A DNA stretch of 64,000 nucleotides from Lingula anatina. Lineage: Eukaryota; Brachiopoda; Lingulata; Lingulida; Lingulidae. Shown piece by piece: positions 59,289-64,000 of this stretch. The stretch is from the NCBI RefSeq assembly GCF_001039355.2, contig NW_019776090.1, positions 52,329-116,328 of the forward strand. Direction: 5' to 3'. The notes beneath the pieces are model-generated. The model saw nothing but the letters and a program-made list of their open reading frames with translations. It searched no databases and was not told the origin of the DNA. The translations under genes were made by a program, and so were the position numbers. The number at the start of each line of letters is the position of its first letter. The first letter of the stretch is position 1.

Positions 59289-60650
59289 CGGAGGATTCCC
59301 CTGCAAAATAGGTGTGGAAATGCTCTTACAAGGTCATGTGAAGGTCATGGGTTAAATTTGACCCCATTTTCTGAAAGGGCATGTGCGAATTGTGGGGGGG
59401 GGGGGGGTCAACAAAACATCACTTTAGCCCACTTCAATATTTCTCCATGAAATAGCCAAATGATCTTGAAAATAAGGGGCAAGGTCAAATCTGACATTTG
59501 ATTTGGGGGTTTTGGGTATATGTGTGGGGTAGTTTACTAAGCATGCTTTGACCAAAAACCAGTGTTTCATGGAGAAATTGAGAAAGTCACTATTTCTTTG
59601 AAATAATTAATATTTAAAAATCTATATTAAAAAATCTAATCAGTCAATTGTCAATATTATTAGCGACTGCACTGGCTAGATATCTGGGGCAACTTTTTAC
59701 ATCATCTTTGTGGCTCTGTGACATCTGGTTTACCCCCTGCCGAATGCCAACCACTTAGAGCATATCGTGCAATAAGTTGACCTTGACCTGACCTACTTTT
59801 CTTAAAATTAGGTCATATGATATAGAATCATTGTGTGACCTCAACTTTGAAAGGATTTGTCAAAATGTTGAAAATTCTAGGAGATATTGCATTTTGAAAT
59901 TTGCAAAATTTTCACTTTAAAAGGCTTTGTGACCTTGAAAATTAGGTCAAGGTAAAAAAAAATGGATGGACCGGAATAACTTTTCATAGGCTATCAGTAT
60001 GAATTTTTTCAGAATTTTAGAAAGAAATTTTTTGACGAAAAATAATAATAACTAGACTGCAACTGGCTAAAGCCAGTGGCGGAGGATTCCCCTGCAGAAT
60101 AGGTGTGGAAATGCTTTTACAAGGTCATGTGAAGGTCATGGGTTAAATTTGACCCCATATTCTGAAAGAGCATGTGCGAATTGGGGGGGTGGGTGTCAAC
60201 AAAACATTACTTTTAGCCCACTTCAATATTTCTCCATGAAATAGCCAAATGACCTTGAAAATGAGGGTCAAGGTCAAATTTGACATTTGATTTGGGGGTT
60301 TTGGGTATATGTTTGGGCTAGTTTACTATAGCATGCTGTGACCAAAAACCAGTGTTTCATGGAGAAACTGCCAATCTCAAGATTTCCACAATGTCATAAA
60401 TATTTAAAAATCTATATTAAAAAAAGTAATTAGGTAGTCGCTACCAAAGTACGGCTNTTTTTGGGTATATGTTTGGGGCAGTTTACTATAGCATGCTTTG
60501 ACCAAAAACCAGTGTTTCATGGAGAAACTGCCAATCTCAAGATTTCTGCAATGTCATAAATATTTAAAAATCTATATTAAAAAAAAGTAGTTAAGCAGTC
60601 GCTACCAAAGTATGGCTAACCTTAGATAAATATATAGGGCATCATTTGCC
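59289..60650. repeat. Repeat units rich in AGGTCA/TGACCT half-sites
   Basis: CGGAGGATTCCCCTGC units start at 59289 and 60080 (period 791). A partial third begins at about 60456 next to a single N (60457), which probably marks a collapsed repeat. Each unit contains AAGGTCATGTGAAGGTCA and GTCAAGGTCAAA words. Confidence 0.75.
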
Positions 60651-61398
60651 ACTATGATTGAGGCTCTGGGCCTGAGAAATTGGGATATCTGCACCTCTCA
60701 CAAGCATGTGTTGATTATAACATCCCTATCCTCCAACAGATGGTGTCCTTGAAGTACATTAACATACTACCGGAATGTGTGGTATCACCGAAAGTTCCAC
60801 CTATACTGGGAAAACTGCCTGGTATACGTCACGATTTGATTTGTATAAATCTTTACTCATATCTCGGTGTTGAGGGTGTAAAACTTCTGTCGAGTAATCT
60901 TCATCATGTACCAGTATTGGAAGAACTGGTGCTGGAACGGGTATTAAGAAAGGAATCATTTTTAGTTCTCACTTGCAGGGACTTAGTGCAAATATGTTCG
61001 AATACTATAAAATTGATGCGATAGAAGATGATAAAGACGTGTATAAAGCTGTACTTGAACTGAGCTATGGTGTCAAACACACCACCAAATTGAAATACTT
61101 CTCAATCAACCGCAATCAGTTGGGTCGTTACCATGGTATCACCAGTCCCCTCACAGCGTTAGTACGGTCCCTCAGAACAGTGTCCAAAAAGACCAGAATG
61201 ACGATTGGAATGAAAGATAATGACCTGGGCAGAGTTGACCGCCTCAATGAGCTAATAAAGAGCATTAGGAGCACCTTCAAGTATGTTTCCAGTTGGGACA
61301 TTTTTTGTAATGATATTACATATGATCACCTACAGATGACCGACTTTGACGAATGTACAGTGATTGCTGAACCAGATTGGTGGTTTGCTCTAAAATGA
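60640..61398 (+). pseudogene. Orphan LRR-like NLR C-terminus
   Basis: 60680-60945 reads LHLSQACVDYNIPILQQMVS then LKYIN, GVEGVKLLSSNLHHVPVLEE. After a frame change, VYKAVLELSYGVKHTTKLKY, GRYHGITSPLTALVRSL and VSSWDIF follow to TGA at 61396. It matches the last third of gene A exon 7 (GVKLLGENLQYVSELKYL, LYHGITSPLIALIQSL). No NACHT or start lies upstream. The frame change is either a frameshift or a 38-base intron (GTATTAAG...CTTGCAG, 60940-60977). AATAAA at 61509. It may be a relic of a third NLR or a displaced end of gene B. Confidence 0.75.
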
Positions 61399-61489
61399 AC
61401 TCATTGACTTTCTTCTTCTCGAATTGTCCCTTTTTATCACTTATTAACTGAGATTCACTTATGACTGAAATCGAATGAAAGATATATAA

Positions 61490-61735
61490 TCACATACAAG
61501 TATACTGAAATAAATATCTTATATAATAACCTTTATAGTACCTTGACCTGTGTTAACGTTTGGTGTTCATTCCTGATAGGTCTGATTATTTATCAATTAT
61601 TATGCAGGCATGTCTGAAGTTAAATTAAAATATGTATAATCATATCCTGAAATAAATGTCTTATATAATAACCTTGATACAGTAATACTTTGACCTGTAT
61701 TAACGTTTGGTGTTCATTCCTGATAGGACCAGTCA
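61490..61735. repeat. Two-copy direct repeat, period about 142 bp
   Basis: CTGAAATAAATATCTTATAT...GTTAACGTTTGGTGTTCATT at 61505 recurs at 61647. Each copy carries an AATAAA. It lies just after the orphan LRR fragment. Confidence 0.75.
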
Positions 61736-61942
61736 GAGGGTGGCCAGTTGGGGCCAACAGATTTCAACCAAATTTAGTGTACGGTTACACACATAGAAGA
61801 AGGCAATAATCCTTAAAGAAATCATTAGATTTAGCAATAATCTTCTCATTTATCCTCGTCTTTGGGCTATTTAAAACAGTTAATTAAGATATTTTCTTCA
61901 TCTTTTGGTGTGTTGCATTTCTTATAGGGTTTGTTTATGTTT

Positions 61943-61977
<35 letters not shown>

Positions 61978-64000
61978 TTTTTGAAAAAGAAAGAATGAAA
62001 GAGAAATAGAAAAAGGGCACTAGCGAAAAAATTAGCTAATTGTCTTGGTATACATGAACAAGGTAATCAGTGATTTTCTGATGCTGACGGGCCACCACGT
62101 AGAGGTTGTATTTCAAAATTCCCAGTGATTTCTGGGATTATGTATTTTATTTAGACCATGGGTGCTATCATCGTTTTTAATTTTCCAACTGAGCATAACC
62201 GTGGATGTTTTATTCCTGCATATAAGTCGAAGTTTAATGAAAGTTAAAAACTTGATATAAACATCATGACTCAACTCGCCATATTACATCCTTGATACAA
62301 CTATATACACATTTATTCTAACTGAATATTGCAGAGTCGAAACTACACTGACACAAGCCAGCTTATTTAAAATATTTTTTTAAAAATAAAATTTTTGATT
62401 TGCGCAATGAATTTCCTCGTGTGAGAGTTGTGGAATAAGGGTTCATTCCCATTGAAACTAAAGGTCTGCGTAGAATGATCCAGCTCCGCGGGATCTCTTG
62501 CTGAATGCAATCAGTTGAACACGCCTCCACTTGTTTCCAACAATCACCAGCTTTTCTGTATTCTATTCAACAGAAGGAGGTGTGTTAATCTGCTGATTTG
62601 ATAGCATTCAACCAGAGTCCCTGCGGAGTTGAATCGATCTAAGTAGACTGATACATGTAGTTTCTATAGGATTGAACCCTGAGAAACCCCTTTGTTTCCC
62701 GGCAAGTACGTGCAAAAAGATAATAATCTATACCCATGTAGAGTTGTCGACCTACTGCTGACAGTAAGATACTGCTCTCACTGCGGTTACTTAATAACAT
62801 GACTTTATTACTAACAGAACTCTACCGACCACCGTCTAATGGATATTACAGCTTCCATACACAGCACCACTGCTGTATACACATATAGTATACATACACT
62901 TACAGCCAGACGGTTGTGTTTCCAACCACAACGGGTTTCAAATTAAATGATGTATTCATTGATAACATATCCAACTAATTAAATACTATATCATATATTC
63001 AAGGGTGCAAGCGGCAGTACAGTACCAGGTACATGTAGTCGCAGTAAGCACGGCAGGTATCTAAATGAGCAGTAATCCTCTGCTAGCAATAATTGTCACA
63101 GAGAAGTGCCCCTATTCCATACTGACTACGAATTCCACGAACTGCCATGAATCGGTAATTTTTAGAAATCAAGAGGAATCGTGGGATTTTGCTCATTTTT
63201 GGCAGAAATCTTGTCCCCGCTCGGGCTTCATTTCCAAAATTTATGTTCAACATATAGCAACCATAGTATTTGCCCTAGAACTGAAGTATGGACATCACCT
63301 AGTGATAAATAGAAGACAAGTTCGAAATTTTTTGTGCCGAGTTCAGGATCTCTCAAGTATTGCAAGAACTGATTGAGGATAAAAAGAATCAGAGCTTAAA
63401 TAATCCATCACAATTAAACAAAGAACCCTGGGACCTATCAAGTAAGAGACGCGACGGCGCCTCTTAGGATGCTTTAGCGCAAGTACTCGTGGCGCGCAAC
63501 TTTTATCACATGTATCTCGTGACCCTAGTCCCGTCTCTTAAAGCTAAGTAAAATTTCAGTAGTGTCATATAGGTATATGTTTTATTTTAATAGCATAAGT
63601 AATGGCCACATTAAAAAAGGATGGGGGTTGACTGGAGAAAAATAGCAGTGGGAATAAAGCTGGTTGGACATATGCGACTCGTTGTTTGCCTCTACTCGAT
63701 AGACGAACAGGAAATTGAACCTTACGCAGTGTGTAATGACAGAGAGATCTCTGTAATTGCCCTCAGTTGTTTACTTCTGAAAACCACTAGAGCAAACAGT
63801 AAACTTTAGTACAATTGAGAACTATGATTTAGCTAGTCAAAATTCTATTTTCAAGAGGGGGATATTGGTGTGACATATTTTTCAGACAGCTGTAATAGAT
63901 GTCGGTGTACAGTGGTAATAGCTAGTCCACTATAAGTGCAACATACAAGTCTCAAAGCTGGCTGGAAACCCTTTAAAACTTTTAGTTGTTCGTTTGTTAA
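61736..64000. other. Right flank without recognisable genes
   Basis: Contains an ATTT microsatellite (61943-61980). Open frames at 63065-63376 and 63621-63809 lack domains or splice support. Nothing else is supported. Confidence 0.4.

Noticed and set aside
63065-63376. 103-codon frame near the right edge
   Set aside because: Composition looks like translated non-coding DNA; no domain, no partner exon.

Overview
The window is animal nuclear DNA: AT-rich, with genes split by GT-AG introns and a large load of decayed eukaryotic transposable elements. Two paralogous NLR-type immune genes and many TAGGCCTA-type words suggest an aquatic invertebrate, perhaps an invertebrate deuterostome such as a hemichordate. 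That placement is a guess. Two runs of N (2476-3012 and 17694-18050) and four single N are assembly gaps.

Layout. 1-809: last exon of an unidentified gene. 810-12314: repeats, including a satellite, a palindromic CAACGTTGA block, two long Penelope-like element (PLE) copies and a Harbinger-type element. 12315-21463: NLR gene A (HEPN of DZIP3 type, RS-rich linker, NACHT, LRR-like C-terminus). 22440-36300: repeats, namely a nested PLE-related array with CA microsatellites, a LINE tail, inverted PLE reverse-transcriptase fragments and a piggyBac-type element. 36550-55372: NLR gene B. 55400-60650: local tandem repeats. 60640-61398: an orphan LRR-like fragment related to the C-terminus of gene A. 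The remainder holds nothing I can identify.

The most interesting object is gene B. Seven exons join with matching phases to give exactly 4356 coding bases (1451 residues). The order is N-terminal membrane anchor, DZIP3-type HEPN, CARD, NACHT ATPase, then a trypsin-like protease with a visible His-Asp-Ser triad, in place of the LRR end of gene A. This would be a membrane-tethered NLR whose output could be proteolysis. Gene A, 15 kb upstream on the same strand, has the same exon starts and phases. It lacks the CARD by an in-frame gap inside the same exon, and has two tandemly duplicated SR-rich linker exons that gene B lacks. The HEPN R-x5-H motif is intact in A and lost in B. The two genes look like tandem duplicates that diverged by domain loss and gain. 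All function is inferred from sequence motifs; no expression evidence is available.
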